Source: Malaya genurostris (Eukaryota > Arthropoda > Insecta > Diptera > Culicidae). From it: a stretch of DNA of 64,000 bases. A program made the translations under genes and the position numbers. Positions 31,484 to 42,930 of this stretch are shown here, one piece after another. The stretch covers positions 67,990,172 through 68,054,171 of the forward strand of contig NC_080571.1 of the NCBI RefSeq assembly GCF_030247185.1, given 5' to 3'. The notes below the pieces were generated by a model. That model saw only the letters and a program-made list of their open reading frames with translations. It was not told the origin of the DNA and did no database searches. Positions within the stretch are counted from its first letter, which is position 1, and every line of letters begins with the position of its first letter.

Positions 31484-33557
31484 TATTATCGAAGCTAGAA
31501 ATCTTTCAGTTCCCAAAGCTCAAACTAAATTAAATTCTCCTATCATCGATGACAATCTTCAACTGCTCATTCGGTTGAAGAATATTCGTCGACGACAATA
31601 TCAACGTTCTCGTGATCCTGCTATGAAAAACATAGTTAAGGATTTACAAAAAGAAATTAAACATAGATTTACTCTTTTGCGAAATGAAAATTTCGCTAAA
31701 GAAGTTGAACAAATTAAACCATATTCTAAACCTTTCTGGAAACTTTCTAAGGTTCTTAAGAAACCTAAGAAACCAATTCCTGCTCTCAAGGAAGGAAATC
31801 AAATACTTCTTACAAATGGTGAAAAAGCTCAAAAACTTGCTCAGCAGTTCGAGAGTGTCCACAATTTTAATTTAAACGTTGTGAGTCCTATTGAAAATGA
31901 AGTCTCACTGAAATATGATCATATTTCAACCCAAGTGTTATCACACGATGACATTATTGAGACGAATTTTGATGAAATTAAATCAATTATTAGGAAACTC
32001 AAAAACATGAAGGCTCCTGGTAATGATGGAATTTTTAATATTCTTATTAAAAATCTTCCCGATGTTGCCTTGAGACTCCTGGTTAAAATTTTCAACAAGT
32101 GTTTTTCATTAGCTTACTTCCCAAAAAGATGGAAAAACGCTAAAGTAATTCCTATCCTAAAACCTGATAAAAACCCAGCAGAAACATCAAGTTATCGCCC
32201 AATTAGCTTACTTTCTTCTATCAGTAAACTTTTTGAAAAAATTATCTTGTTGAGAATGATGTCTCATATAAATGAGAATTCAATTTTTTTACCAGAGCAG
32301 TTTGGATTTCGTCATGAACATTCAACTACTCATCAACTTGTCAGAGTAACGAACATGATAAAAGCAAATAAATCTTCTGGGTTATCCACTGGAGTTGCTC
32401 TTCTAGACATAGAAAAAGCATTCGACAGTGTTTGGCACAAAGGTTTAATAGCAAAAATGTCCGATTTCCAGTTTCCTATTTATTTGATCAAAATGATTCA
32501 AAATTATTTAACTGATCGTACTCTTCAGGTTAGCTATCAGAATTGTAAATCTGAATTGCTACCCGTACGACTCGGTGTTCCGCAGGGTTCGAGTGTAGCT
32601 CCAATCTTGTATAATATTTTCACTTCTGATCTTCCAAATCTACCCGTTGGTTGTCAGAAATCGCTATTCTGTGACGACACAAGTCTGTTAGCCACAGGTA
32701 GAAATCTAAGAGTGATCTGCAGTCGCCTACAAAGAAGTTTAATTATTTTCAGTGATTATCTGTCAAAATGGAAAATTAAGCCAAATGCAGCAAAAACGCA
32801 ATTAATTATCTTTCCTCACAAGCCAAGAGCTTCGTTTCTTAAACCAAGCAATAATCACATTCTCAAATTGAATGGCTTGGAATTGACATGGTCTGATCAA
32901 GCTAAATACTTAGGTTTAACGTATGACAAAAAACTCACTTTCAAGGATCACATTGAAGGAATCCAGGCAAAGTGTAATAAATATATTAAATGTTTATATC
33001 CTCTTATAAACAGAAATTCTAAGCTCTGTCTAAAAAACAAATTGTTAATTTATAAACAAATTTTCAGACCAGCCATGCTTTATGCGGTACCAATTTGGTC
33101 AAGCTGTTGTTCCACCAGGAAGAAAACGCTTCAAAGGATTCAGAATAAAATTCTGAAAATGATTCTGAAGCGTCCTCCCTGGTTTAGTACAAATGAGTTA
33201 CACAGACTCACAAATATAGAACCATTAGATGTAATGTCACATAATATTATAAGCAAATTCCGACAAAAATCGATGCAATCTTCAATTGAATCGATTCGCT
33301 CTCTGTATTAGTTAGTAAGTTAGTATATAAGTTCCTTTTCCCCATTACACAATACAAGTAGGTTTAGAATTTTCCCTACACAAAAATCTCAGAATTGCGG
33401 AAGCAAATGATGTCTTCATGGTAATAACCAAATCATATATATATATATATATAACAGGGCTGAAAAGTCACCACTTGTGGCTGAACACCCAATTTAAATC
33501 TTAATAATTTAATTTTAACTCATATTCCAATAAATAGTTATTAAAAAAAAAAAAAAA

Positions 33558-33666
33558 GGAAAGCTGACAGCCAAACGCACAGTATGCTGTGATCTGAGCA
33601 TAAACAACCTTCACAAATACATACGTACAACACAAATGTCACATACATTTTTTTCGATACACTCCT
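33558..33666 (-). mobile_element. 5' end fragment of a DD37E-like element
   Basis: Read on minus, AGGAGTGTATCGAAAAAAAT next to TA (33667-33668) opens the fragment. Its next 90 bases match 57655-57745 of the element at 57630-58842 (GTGTTGTACG-ATGTATTTG, TTTATGCTCAGATCACAGCA). It abuts the poly-A tail of the Juan-like element. Confidence 0.75.
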
Positions 33667-33778
33667 TAGTTAACAGATAGTTTCCATGATCACATGAATC
33701 GTGTTACATCGTTTCACCCCAACACAATTTTTGTTGAATTCAGATATAAGTATGATTCCGAAGCAGATCCAATGTGAC

Positions 33779-34046
33779 CAGTCACGTACCCAGAGGGGGG
33801 GCACGAGGGGCCCGGGCCCCTCCCGAAATAAAAAAACAAATATATAATTATTTAGACGGTTTGCAGAATAACAAGACAGTAAACGTGAAGAAATTTAATA
33901 CAATAACAGTTTCAGTGGAAAAGTTTTAAGTGTCTGATAAAAACACCCGTAAAAGGCACACCGAGAATTAAGTATATAAGCCATCTTCAGTAATATTTTT
34001 TTTATCTTTGGGCCCCTCCCGAAACGAAATCCTGGGTACGGGCCTG
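33779..34046. mobile_element. 268-bp hAT-type MITE with 8-bp target duplication
   Basis: Ends CAGTCACGTACCCAG (33779) and, inverted, CAGGCCCGTACCCAGG (34046), both followed inward by a CGGGAGGGGCCC-type block. AATGTGAC is duplicated exactly at 33771-33778 and 34047-34054. An 8-bp duplication with CAG...CTG ends is the hAT signature. It is non-coding. Confidence 0.85.
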
Positions 34047-34079
34047 AATGTGACCAATCAATATTTGAATGACAGTACT

Positions 34080-34650
34080 AGCCCGTTTAGCCCCTTTTAC
34101 ACCAATTTATTTTAAAGGTTGTATCTCTGGGTGAACTTTCTTTCGCAGTCCGATAGGAGGCTAATTGCGGTTGATTGAAATCGATTGATATTTCGAAGAA
34201 AGGCCTAAAAATAAAATTAAACATAGGTTCAACGACCGCACGAGTATTGTTATACCGTTTAACCATAATTTATTTCAATAGTCCTGTTTCTGGTTAAACT
34301 TTCTTTTGCATATCGAATGAAGGCAGATTGCAACTAATTTAAATTGATTGACATTTCGAAGAAAGCCCTAAAAAGTTGAATACAAATGGGTTCAATGACC
34401 GTTTTACACCAATTTGTTTTTTGTCAACTGAGTCTTTTGATAAATTTTGATCTACAATCCAGAAGCAAATCCAATACGAATTATCAATATTAGGTCATGT
34501 TACGTAGAAAACTTCAGTGATCGAAATACACGTAATAGGAATGACAGTAGTAACCCGTTTAACCCTTTTTAACCCTTTTCAACCCTTTATTTTATAAATT
34601 GTATCTCTGGGTGAACTTTCTTTGGATCTTCTAGAACCAGAAATATGACT
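34080..34650. repeat. Degenerate tandem repeat, unit about 170 bp
   Basis: Units starting near 34080, 34252 and 34555 share CCGTTTA-CC, ACACCAATTTATTTT, CTCTGGGTGAACTTTCTTT and TTGAT-GACATTTCGAAGAAAG-CC blocks. A partial inverted relative is at 34770-34830. Non-coding. Confidence 0.6.
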
Positions 34651-37600
34651 TATGAAATAAATTGGGATAAAACGGAATAAACGGATAAACGGAATAACAA
34701 GATTCGTGAGGTCATTGTATCTTTTCGTAGTCTTATTTGTAGGTATATCTTTATAATATCAATAGATTTTCATCAACCGCAATCAGTCTCCTTTCGGAGT
34801 TCGAAGGAAAACTAAACCAATGATACTACTTATGAAATAAATTGGGAATCTACGGTAAAATAAACATGATAGCGTTTCATGCGAACTTTCTTTTATTCAA
34901 AAAAATTTCTTTGCTGTCAGCTGTATCATGCCTTCGAAAAAAGTCGTTGCGTTTTTTATTCATTTTCCCTACTGTGCAGCGTATGATATATCATACAGAG
35001 AGTCATGGAGTCCCTTGTAGTTTGTGACTACTATTCAATACTATACAACTATTCAATTTGTTGGACTAAAATAATTATTGGTATACCAATTTATGCACCC
35101 GGTGAACGACCACAATTAGGTTAAAGCCGGGAGAAGAAAACGTTTAAATTTGGTGCAATCAAAAGGAGTTTTGTTTTCCGTTTAGCAGCTTTCATTTTCT
35201 GACAGCTGGTTATGACAAAATCAACCGATTCATTAGTTGAACCAACGATATTTTAGTTAAAATATCCAGGACAAGAACGAACAATTGCCATATTGCAATT
35301 TTGTGACCTGGAGGTACTCCGTGTATGGTAAGAAATGTACGTGTGTATTCTGCAAACCTGTCATTCCAGCACCATGTCAGAGCAAATTTGACTTGTTAAC
35401 GAAAAAGTACCACTAAGAGTACACTGCTATAGTATATCATTTCCAAAAACTTATTAAACCAAATGGATAATTTGTGTTCGTAGATGTTTCTTCACATCCA
35501 GATACCGCACGAACTAATCTACTCCCCTGTCTAGATTCATCAACTTTGCCTCAGTGGAAGGATCCGATGTACTCAGTTAACTACGGAGCTGAATGAACAA
35601 AAAAGAAGAATGTGCGGTTGACAACGAGTCTGTTCTGTTCTTGGCTGTTCTAGTGTTGGTGCACCGAAGAAACGAACGCCAAACTACGAAATTAGTTCCG
35701 AAGCAAAGTTTGTTGAAGTTGATACCGACAAAGCTATTGGTTGAAAATGATAAGATTTTACCGAGACTAAGTGGTTTTTAAGAGGAAGAAATTCGTTATA
35801 TCCGTTTGTTATATTGCTTGTATGAGCTAGCTACAGATATTAAATCAAAACGGAAAAATCTTCCGTTCAAATTAAAACATCTTTAAATTTTTAATTTCGA
35901 TAAGAGGCGATTTTCTACTGACTTTTGACTACATTAAAACAAGCAAATGGAATCAAGTATCTAATTTTCAGCACGTTGAACCAAAAGACAAACTCAGTTT
36001 CAGGAAAAAAATTTCAACTGCCAACTGCTATGTGCCATTCTATTTGCTTTGCTATGCTTTGACGAAAAGTGCCTGCGATGCACTTTGTCATAATTTGTCA
36101 GTGACTAGCAAGCTCATTAATCTGAGGAGTGGGAGATGTAGAATAGTTTCAGACTTTTTAAAAACTTCCTTCACTTCCACTCGAAGTTCTTCATTTAATA
36201 GTATAGTTTGACTTGTAGACTCACAAAATGAGTTTATTAATTTAAGAAACTTTCACTGTCGACTGATGTCCATAAAAATTCGAGATAATTTTTAATGAAC
36301 AATTCAATTAACAAAGTTCACAAGAAAAGAAATGTTGATATATGAGTTAGGCTCCTCTTCTCCTGGCTCGCAGAAAAAAAAACATTAAGGAAAACCACCG
36401 CGTCGTACGACGAAGGCAAACGATTCGTTCGGTAATATCGTGAACGTTTTGTTTTAAGCAAAGTTATTGATCCTGGCCCATTTTCAAGATAAACACAAGC
36501 AAATAATCCCACCAGATCACGGGACAAGACAAGACAAGACACGCCGCTTCGTTGGGAGTCTTTTTCGGAAAGAAAACAAGCCGCTCAATTTCGTTTCTCG
36601 ATGATTGTTTTCGGCCCTGCCTCGTTGCCCTCTCCACAAACCTGTGTGAGGAGGTAGAATTCGATTTTGAAAAATCGTAGCGTCATGGAAACCAACTCCA
36701 CAAGCGTCGTGGTTTTTTTTACCCATTGCGTGTCAAATAAATGTCCGTTCATTTCCTTCCGCTTCACCGGAGAGCGCACTGCATTGGTTAGTTATTGAGT
36801 GGCATTTCTTTTTTTTTTCTTTCATCATGTGTTGTTTTTTTCGGGTCGTCCTAGAACTACCTCAAAAGAGTGGGGTCACGGTGAATGGCTAGAAATGGAA
36901 GAATGAAAAGGGACGTATCGTTTCGTTTTTTTTTTTTTGCGTTTCCGAAGAGTTGAGTGGTTGACGGCTGGCCCTTTTCCTTAGGTTCTCAATAAGAGTT
37001 TTCACGACAGGTTCATGAAGTTGAACTATCGAAAATATTTATCATTTCGTGTTACCTACCTATGGGCTGTGGTGCTGTGATGGTTCTGAAAAAAAAAACG
37101 AAGAAAATCTGTCAACGATTTCTAATTCATTTGTGATGGTTGAGTGAGGTAGGACGAAGTAAACCGTTGATGGGAAGGTTGTTAGGCTGTGGAGAAACAG
37201 TTTATTGTCCAAATTTGTTTTAATGGATTTCTATTTCTGGTAAAACGCTGGAGCTCCTCACTAGAGATGGGCAAAACCGTTCATTTCAAAGAACCACTCC
37301 GAACTGGATAATTATACCGACAGAACTAGTTCAGTTGAATTGTTCTTTTGTTCTTCCAAAATAATAGGATAGCTACAAATTAAAGGGTAGCTTCCAATTC
37401 TCATATATGAAAAGCATTAGTTAAAGTGAGTTCTGCTGGCTTTGTTCGGTGGATTTACTCTCAGGGTAAGATGAAAATGGGAGCATTCGCTTCGAGTTCT
37501 TGCGTCGCTATAACAACAGCGTAGCACAATTTTCGAACTATTTTTCCTGTGGTATTAGTTCTTAGAGACGAAACAAAGATATGTATGGATTTTATCACAA

Positions 37601-37859
37601 TTCGTTGATTGAAAGTCGATTAAACGGAAAAATAACATGGCGACTTCAATAATGAGATGACTATTGATACAGTAACCCTATTTCGTAGTAAATATGTCAC
37701 GTTGTATACCATGTAGATTTCAATCGATTCACGATTGACCGAATCATGTGTTTGAGCCACCTGTATTCGTGCTGTACTCATTTCCACCAAAAAACGAAGT
37801 GTTTAGCACATGCAGTTCGATTCAATACTAAAAACCAGGGATGCAAACTGCCTACCCTT
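34651..37859. other. Non-coding sequence, no gene identified
   Basis: Short frames at 35593-35781 and on the minus strand at 36318-36779 have no recognisable domain. 36300-37200 is less AT-rich and looks unique, with a small GACAA repeat near 36523. 37480-37720 is paralogous to 41100-41290 (CGAAACAAAGATAT, GATTTTATCA-AATT-GTTGATTG). 37264-37280 (CTAGAGATGGGCAAAACC) resembles one end of a common insect MITE, with no partner end. Confidence 0.4.
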
Positions 37860-38175
37860 TTCTATTTTTATAAACATTTATTGGAATATGAGGTAAAATT
37901 AAATTATTAAGACTTAAATTGGGTGTTCAGCCCTATTATATACATGATTTGGTTATTACCATTAAGACATCATTTGCTTCCGCAATTCTGTGATTTTTGA
38001 GTAGGGAAAATTGTTAACCAACTCGTATTGTGTAATGGGGAAAAGGTACTTATATACTACATTACTAACTAATACAGAGAGCTATTCGATTCAATTGAAG
38101 ATTGCATCGATTTTTGTCGGAATTTGCTTCTGCATAAAGCATTGCTGGTCGGAAAATTTGTTTATAAATTAAGAT
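37860..38175 (-). mobile_element. 3' end fragment of a Juan-like element
   Basis: This is inverted and diverged relative to 33230-33540: it shares the ISKFRQK-type coding end near 38100-38150, the GTGTAATGGGGAAAAGG region, GAATTGCGGAAGCAAATGAT complement and the AATAAATG tail region. It is a 5'-truncated copy. Confidence 0.75.
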
Positions 38176-38189
38176 TTGTTCTTTAAATT

Positions 38190-39044
38190 TTAAACTTTAA
38201 AGACTGTCCCAGAAAGTATGGAAGCAACCAAAAACCGCTGCCATTTCGCAATGGTTCAGAATCTGTCAACTTTTATGGCTGCGTCCTGTTGCTTACACTC
38301 TTCTCTAACCACTTGTGCAGTTGTTTATTCGTTTTCATTAGTTTGTTTCGAAATGCGTGGACTTTCAGCAGAACAACGTCAAAAAATTGTGTACAAATGG
38401 AGCACAGAACGCAAACACTGTCACTGAGAAAGATAGCAAAAATGGAAGGAGTAAGTGAAAAAGCCGTGCGAAATGCAATCAGGAAGTTCGGTGAGGATAA
38501 CACCTTTGAGAATAAACCGAAAACGGGTCGAAAAAAAAGGTCCTGCTAACCCTCAGTTGAATAAACGTATACTGAAGGCGTTCGAGCAAAAGAAGGAGGT
38601 TTCAGTTCGGGATGTGGTTAAAAAAGTGGGCACTTCGAAGTCAAATGTTCTTCGTGCTAAAGAACGTTTGAATCTTCGAACCTATAAAAAGCAGAAACAA
38701 CCAAACCGTAGTCCGAAACAAGAAGCATCGATCAGGCCGAGGGTTCGAAAGCTGTACAATACGATTCTGATCGATACGGTGCGAGAAGGGCAAGTGTTAA
38801 ACCAGTCCGAGACATCGATTGAAGTCGAAAAATTTGGTAAGAAAGCTATGGTCTGGCAAGCAATTTGTATCTGCGATAAGATTTCGAAACTCTTCATGAC
38901 CATTGCTTCAATTAACAATGAAATATACATCACGGAATGTTTACAAAAACGACTTCTACCCATGATTCGAAGCCACGTGCGCCAGCTAGTCTACAATGGC
39001 TAAGTAGCAAATGTTGAGAATAATATTCTATTGTTGTAGTCTAA
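38190..39044 (+). mobile_element. DD37E element, copy 2, internally deleted
   Basis: The left end AAGACTGTCCCAGAAAGTAT after TA matches copy 1 (20459). Close to 38985 the coding sequence jumps from LLPMIRSH to VRQLVYNG and stop, which looks like an internal deletion joining the middle to the C-terminus. The right terminus is missing; the next element starts at 39047. Confidence 0.75.
38353..39003 (+). pseudogene. DD37E transposase, deleted and frameshifted
   Basis: MRGLSAEQRQKIVYKW opens at 38353. A one-base shift occurs in the TVTEKDSKNGR region near 38420, then SLRKIAKMEGVSEKAVRNAI, and another shift at an A run (KTGRKK) near 38535. The rest reads NPQLNKRILKAFEQKKEVSV, GTSKSNVLRAKERLNLRTYK and IRPRVRKLYNTILI. 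The first-Asp block (MDDETYV in copy 1) is deleted between ILI and the QVLNQSETSIEVEK stretch. GKKAMVWQAICICDKISKLF and YITECLQKRLLPMIRSH remain. The second Asp and Glu region is absent. Confidence 0.8.
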
Positions 39045-39046
39045 TA

Positions 39047-39890
39047 AGGAGTGTATCGATAAGTAGGTAGCAAAATTCAAACAGTTATTACTCATAAATG
39101 GCTTAATTTTTTGCAGCGTGTTTTGCGGTGACATGTTTGTTTACATGTCAATAACAGCTGCGCAATCGATTGGTTTCGGTACGGTTTATCGTTTCAATGA
39201 TGAGTCGAATTGATCCGGAAACGCGAAAGTAAATTCTGCACACTTGGTGCTCAGAAAGTGGTGTCACGTACAACGAAATTGCAAAACGGGTGAAAATGCA
39301 CCACATCAGTGTAAAAAATATTATCGAGCCCGGCCGGGACTTAAAAGTGGTTGAGTACATCAGGAAAAACCCATCGGCGTCGATTCAACGGATCTAAGTT
39401 TGGAACTCCCTGAAAACGTACAAGAAACAGAAGGTGCCGAAAAAGTTCCTGGTACAGCAAGTTCAGGCCAAAACAAGAGCGCGAAAACTGTATAACCGGA
39501 TTCTACAGAATAAAGACGGATGCATCCTGATCGACGACGTAACCTACGTCAAGGAAAACTCTCGAGCGCTGCCCGGACCGTAATATTATACGAATTCGGT
39601 GTACCAGGACCTGGACGACGCTGACACCACGGTGGCAGAAGGTGTTGGTCTGGCAAGCAATTTGTACCTGTGGTCGTCGATTTTCTTCACGAAGGGCACA
39701 ATTAACGCCAAGGTGTACGAGGAAGAATGTTTGAAGAAGAGAACGCTGCCACTGTACAGAAAGCATAAGGCTCCTCCTCTCTTCAGACCACTACGCCAAC
39801 TCCGTTCTACAGTGGTTGTCAAAAAATAATGTACAATTCGTGGAAAAGGACATCAACCCAGCTCTTATTGTATTTAAATATACTATGCTA
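39047..39890 (+). mobile_element. DD37E-like element, second lineage, 3'-truncated
   Basis: It begins AGGAGTGTATCGATAAG after TA (39045-39046), the same end as at 33666 and 58842. It runs into host-like repeat sequence near 39890 without a right terminus. It lies tail to head behind copy 2. Confidence 0.7.
39200..39880 (+). pseudogene. DD37E-like transposase, decayed
   Basis: MSRIDPETRK, then TAA, ILHTWCSESGVTYNEIAKRV, KNIIE, LKTYKKQKVPKK, ARKLYNRILQNKDGCILIDD (first Asp block, CILIDDVTYV), LASNLYLWSSIFFTKGTINA and CLKKRTLPLYRKHKAPPLF. Then, in another frame, HYANSVLQWLSKNNVQFVEK and DINPA. The second Asp (WPD) is garbled and the terminal Glu block is cut off. At least four lesions are present. 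Confidence 0.75.
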
Positions 39891-39894
39891 TTTC

Positions 39895-40620
39895 ATCCTG
39901 ATTCGACTTTCGGTTCCGAAATTATAGGGCGATGAGTGTCAAAACATTCAAATCGTCATTCAAAATGACGATGCATGACTGGTACGCGTCGGTACGTGCG
40001 GTTTTGCTCCGTTCCCAGCGTGCTCAATTTCGTATAGCGTGCAGGGTTACCACATGAAAATTGGTAATTTTCAGGTGAAAAAAACTGTAATTTTCCTATT
40101 CTTTTATTCAATTTGTATTTACATTTATTGCCTTTCTCATATAGAAAGCTTATACAATCACTTGAAAAATTAACGAAAAATACTTACTAAACTAACCGAA
40201 ATCGGCTATACTTTTTACAAGTTCCCGGTTCCAGAAGTACCGGAAATAGTGATCAAAAAGTTTAAAACGAGACTTACTTAATTTTCTCAGAAATGATTTG
40301 AACGGTTTCCACAAACAGGCTCAAACGAAAGTTCCTATAGTCTCATAAGTTGCTGTTTAATTTCATCCGAATCTGACTTCCAGTTCCAGAAGTACAGCGT
40401 AAAGTGTGTTTAATCATTTAGTGCGACAATGCAAAATAAAAAAAAATATTTGCTGTTACAAATTGAAAAGGTTATGTTAGTTTATACCCAAAGAAAGTTT
40501 CTTATTTTATCAAATATTGAAAAAAAAATCCCAGAATTTTCTAGTGATATTTTTGAAAATATAAGTATATGAAAAAGGCATCATTACACCACTAGGTGGA
40601 TTAATAAAGGTTTTTATTCT
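39895..40620 (+). repeat. Dispersed repeat Y, plus-strand copy
   Basis: About 730 bases that recur inverted at 47481-48310. Anchors: TTCCGAAATTATAGGGCGAT, AATGACGATGC, GCCTTTCTCATATAGAAAG, CCGGTTCCAGAAGTACCGG, and the end CACCACTAGGTGGATTAATA. It is non-coding. Such blocks are a dominant repeat class in this window and look mosquito-specific. No transposase is visible. Confidence 0.7.
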
Positions 40621-41719
40621 AATGTTTACCGGAATCAATTAAAAATCGACGCACCTTTTAAAGATTTTTCGATGAATTATTTTTTTGCTTATGGTTTGCT
40701 TATTCATAAAAAAAAATGATTTACACTTCGAATCACTAAAATTCTAGACATAGAGAAATACTTAAAGATTTCTTTAAACTCGACATTAGATTTTTCTAGT
40801 TGGGAGGGAGTTGAATTAGCAATACTAATCGTTCAATAAAAACACATCTTTAATAATAGTAATGTCGATAGTAAATTCGAAGAGGTAATCAAATTTCTTC
40901 TTTTACTTATTTTATTAATCCATGCTTCCATTGGGTTGTAAATACAGCGAAAATATATGGTAAGTATGATTAGATTACAAAAATTTTACAACTTAAAAAA
41001 GAATCTTTGAATTTTGAAATAAAGATATAACTAAAAATAAAAATGCAAGGAAAAAGTTGAACTGTCCACTTCAGAAAACTTGATTTTTTTCTTAGTAGGG
41101 TAACGGTAGTGTAGTGCATTCGCTAAAGTAATAACACCAGTATTATGCACAACTGTACCGTAATCTGGTTTCTCGGAGCCGAAACAAAGATATTTCAGAC
41201 GATTTTATCATAATTTGTTGATTGGTAGTCGCGTCATCCTCAAAATAACGTTTCAACTCCACAAATGAAATGATTATTAGTAAGATGAATGAATTTTAAT
41301 CTTGTATTCGTCTGAAGTATTCTAAATATATAATATAGTCAACACGAAAGTTTAACAAGATAAGTTCTTGAAAACAATATGTGTTTTCAAATTCGTTTTG
41401 TTATTGCAAATGCAATTCTTCATGTAGGAAAAGCTCTTGATATTAGATAACGAATTGCATCGTACGGAAAGATGATCAAAAATATCAACGAACTCCTAGT
41501 AAAATAAAATTTAACTTGTTGCTCAAAAAAATTCGTCTATACGCAAAAATAATACTTATACATGTGAAAGATCTATTTAATCAACATTTCACTACAAACC
41601 ATCTGAGCGAACACCGTAAAGTACAGCGGTAGAATACATTTTTTCGTTGGCGATACGAAGCTACAGTACATTTTTGTAAGCGAAATTTGAATTATAGATT
41701 TTATTTTTCAATACTCACA
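40621..41719. other. AT-rich non-coding sequence
   Basis: No gene is called. 41100-41290 is the paralogue of 37480-37720. Confidence 0.4.
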
Positions 41720-42930
41720 AAATGCAGTCACCATTCATTATCAATTTTTTCCTTGATAAAATTTCAAAATTGGAATCTAACATTGGTTGTCCCTGTTTAT
41801 CTTTTGGGACAAAACGGCAACAGCAACAACAAACGAAGTCGATTTCAGATGTTTACTTACCTTTAGAGTTTTCAATTACTCAAATCTACTCATTGTTTGT
41901 CGGGAAATCTCTATTCTGTGACGATGCAAGTATTTTAACGATGGGTAAAAATCTTCGTGTGGTATGCAGTCGCTTACAAAGAAGGTAAAATTTTGTTCAA
42001 TGATTACCTGCAACCAGTGCTGTAAAACTTCATTCAATTCCTTTGAAATCGAATGTGTGCACATACTGACGAGCACTCTACTGCAGTAAACTTTACATTC
42101 TAATACACAACCTTCGCTGTCGCACCGAATGGGTATCAACGCGTTGTTCATTCGTTTCTCTTTCTACCGAAGCTCAATTTAATCACCGTCAGTTTATCTC
42201 TTGAAGTAACAAAATATCTTTTACAATTTCATGAGAGAGCGACCTTCAAGTGAGGTTCATGTAACCATTCGAATTAGTATATCCAATATCTTGGATGAAA
42301 GGTAAAGTCATGATAACTGAAAGATCAATTACAAAAGAAACCTAGTTTAATTGTTCCCTCTTTCAGTTTTCATTTTTACTATATTGAAACATATTTCAAT
42401 ACATTTCCAACAGTCGGAATTATAGATTAACTTGCTGGTGATAATTGAAAACTCAAATTAGAACCGCTGCCCTCTTTTTATCATTATGGTCGGAGAGAGT
42501 TTTGTGTTATCGAGTTGATGTTTATGCCTAGTCATTTTCATTTGATCACTACCCACAGTGAAGACAATGAAACAGGTAGACTACTTGGCACTACAAACTG
42601 AGCAAGCAAACCATAAAGTGACTAGGTACGGTTATTCAATTGACGATGAATTCTGAGAGTTTCGGCAACAAAAGCGAAGTGAATGAGTAGGGATATGCTG
42701 ACAGTCAACGGAAATGAAGTTTTACCACACTGCCTGCAACATGTAAAACTTTACCAAATGCGGCGAAAACACAGCTTATTATCGTTCCTCATAAGGCCAG
42801 AGATTATTTCCCTAAACTAATTTACTCAAAAAATTTACATTCCAGAGCTCTGTTATCCCTTAAAAGTAGAATAAAGAAATGTAATTACACGAAAATATGT
42901 TTACTAATCCTTTTTTCTCTCTCCTCCGTT
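41720..42930 (+). pseudogene. Fragments of a Juan-like RT, interrupted
   Basis: GKSLFCDDASILTMGKNLRV and VCSRLQRR (41898-41986) correspond to the catalytic-box region of the element at 28-33.6 kb (KSLFCDDTSLLATGRNLRVI). The next matching piece, LPNAAKTQLIIVPHKARDYF, is at 42751-42810, followed by a weak IKKCNYTKICLL. About 730 bases of unrelated sequence (about 42010-42745) separate them, so an insertion or rearrangement occurred. Everything else of the element is missing. Confidence 0.7.

Larger units (their letters stand above)
29733..33311 (+). pseudogene. Juan-like ORF2: endonuclease and reverse transcriptase, split by a transposon
   Basis: ATG at 29733 overlaps the end of ORF1 by 11 bases. 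Endonuclease: LNILNWNARSLKS, IVTETFLKP (Glu), GGGVAIFV, VIGDLNAKHVQWNC, STIDLVLTD and DSDHLPVTF. The frame enters the DD41D element at 30559. Removing 30559-31483 plus one TA joins NLNHY to IIEARNLSVPKAQ in the same frame. The RT then runs uninterrupted to TAG: KNMKAPGNDGIF, SYRPISLLSSISKLFEKI, QFGFRHEHSTTHQ, GVALLDIEKAFDSVWHKGL, VPQGSSVAPILYN and SLFCDDTSLLATG. The catalytic box is FCDD where most LINEs have FADD. Apart from the insertion no lesion was seen, so this ORF2 was probably functional when hit. Confidence 0.9.
27960..33557 (+). mobile_element. Juan-like (Jockey clade) non-LTR retrotransposon, nearly complete
   Basis: The order is 5' UTR (from about 27960, opening CAGTCGGTGTTGAACAG), ORF1 with zinc knuckles, overlapping ORF2 with endonuclease and RT, a 3' UTR with an (AT)n tract at 33436-33454, AATAAATAG and a 15-A tail (33543-33557). 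It has no RNase H, as expected for Jockey-clade elements. A DD41D element (30559-31483) splits ORF2. No clear target duplication was found. Fragments of the same family lie at 37860-38175 (minus) and 41720-42930 (plus). Confidence 0.85.

Noticed and set aside
39196..39225. ATGATGAGTCGAATTGATCC then GGAAAC, similar to a hammerhead core
   Set aside because: The first core base is A instead of C, stem II does not close properly, and the sequence is explained as the start of a transposase gene.
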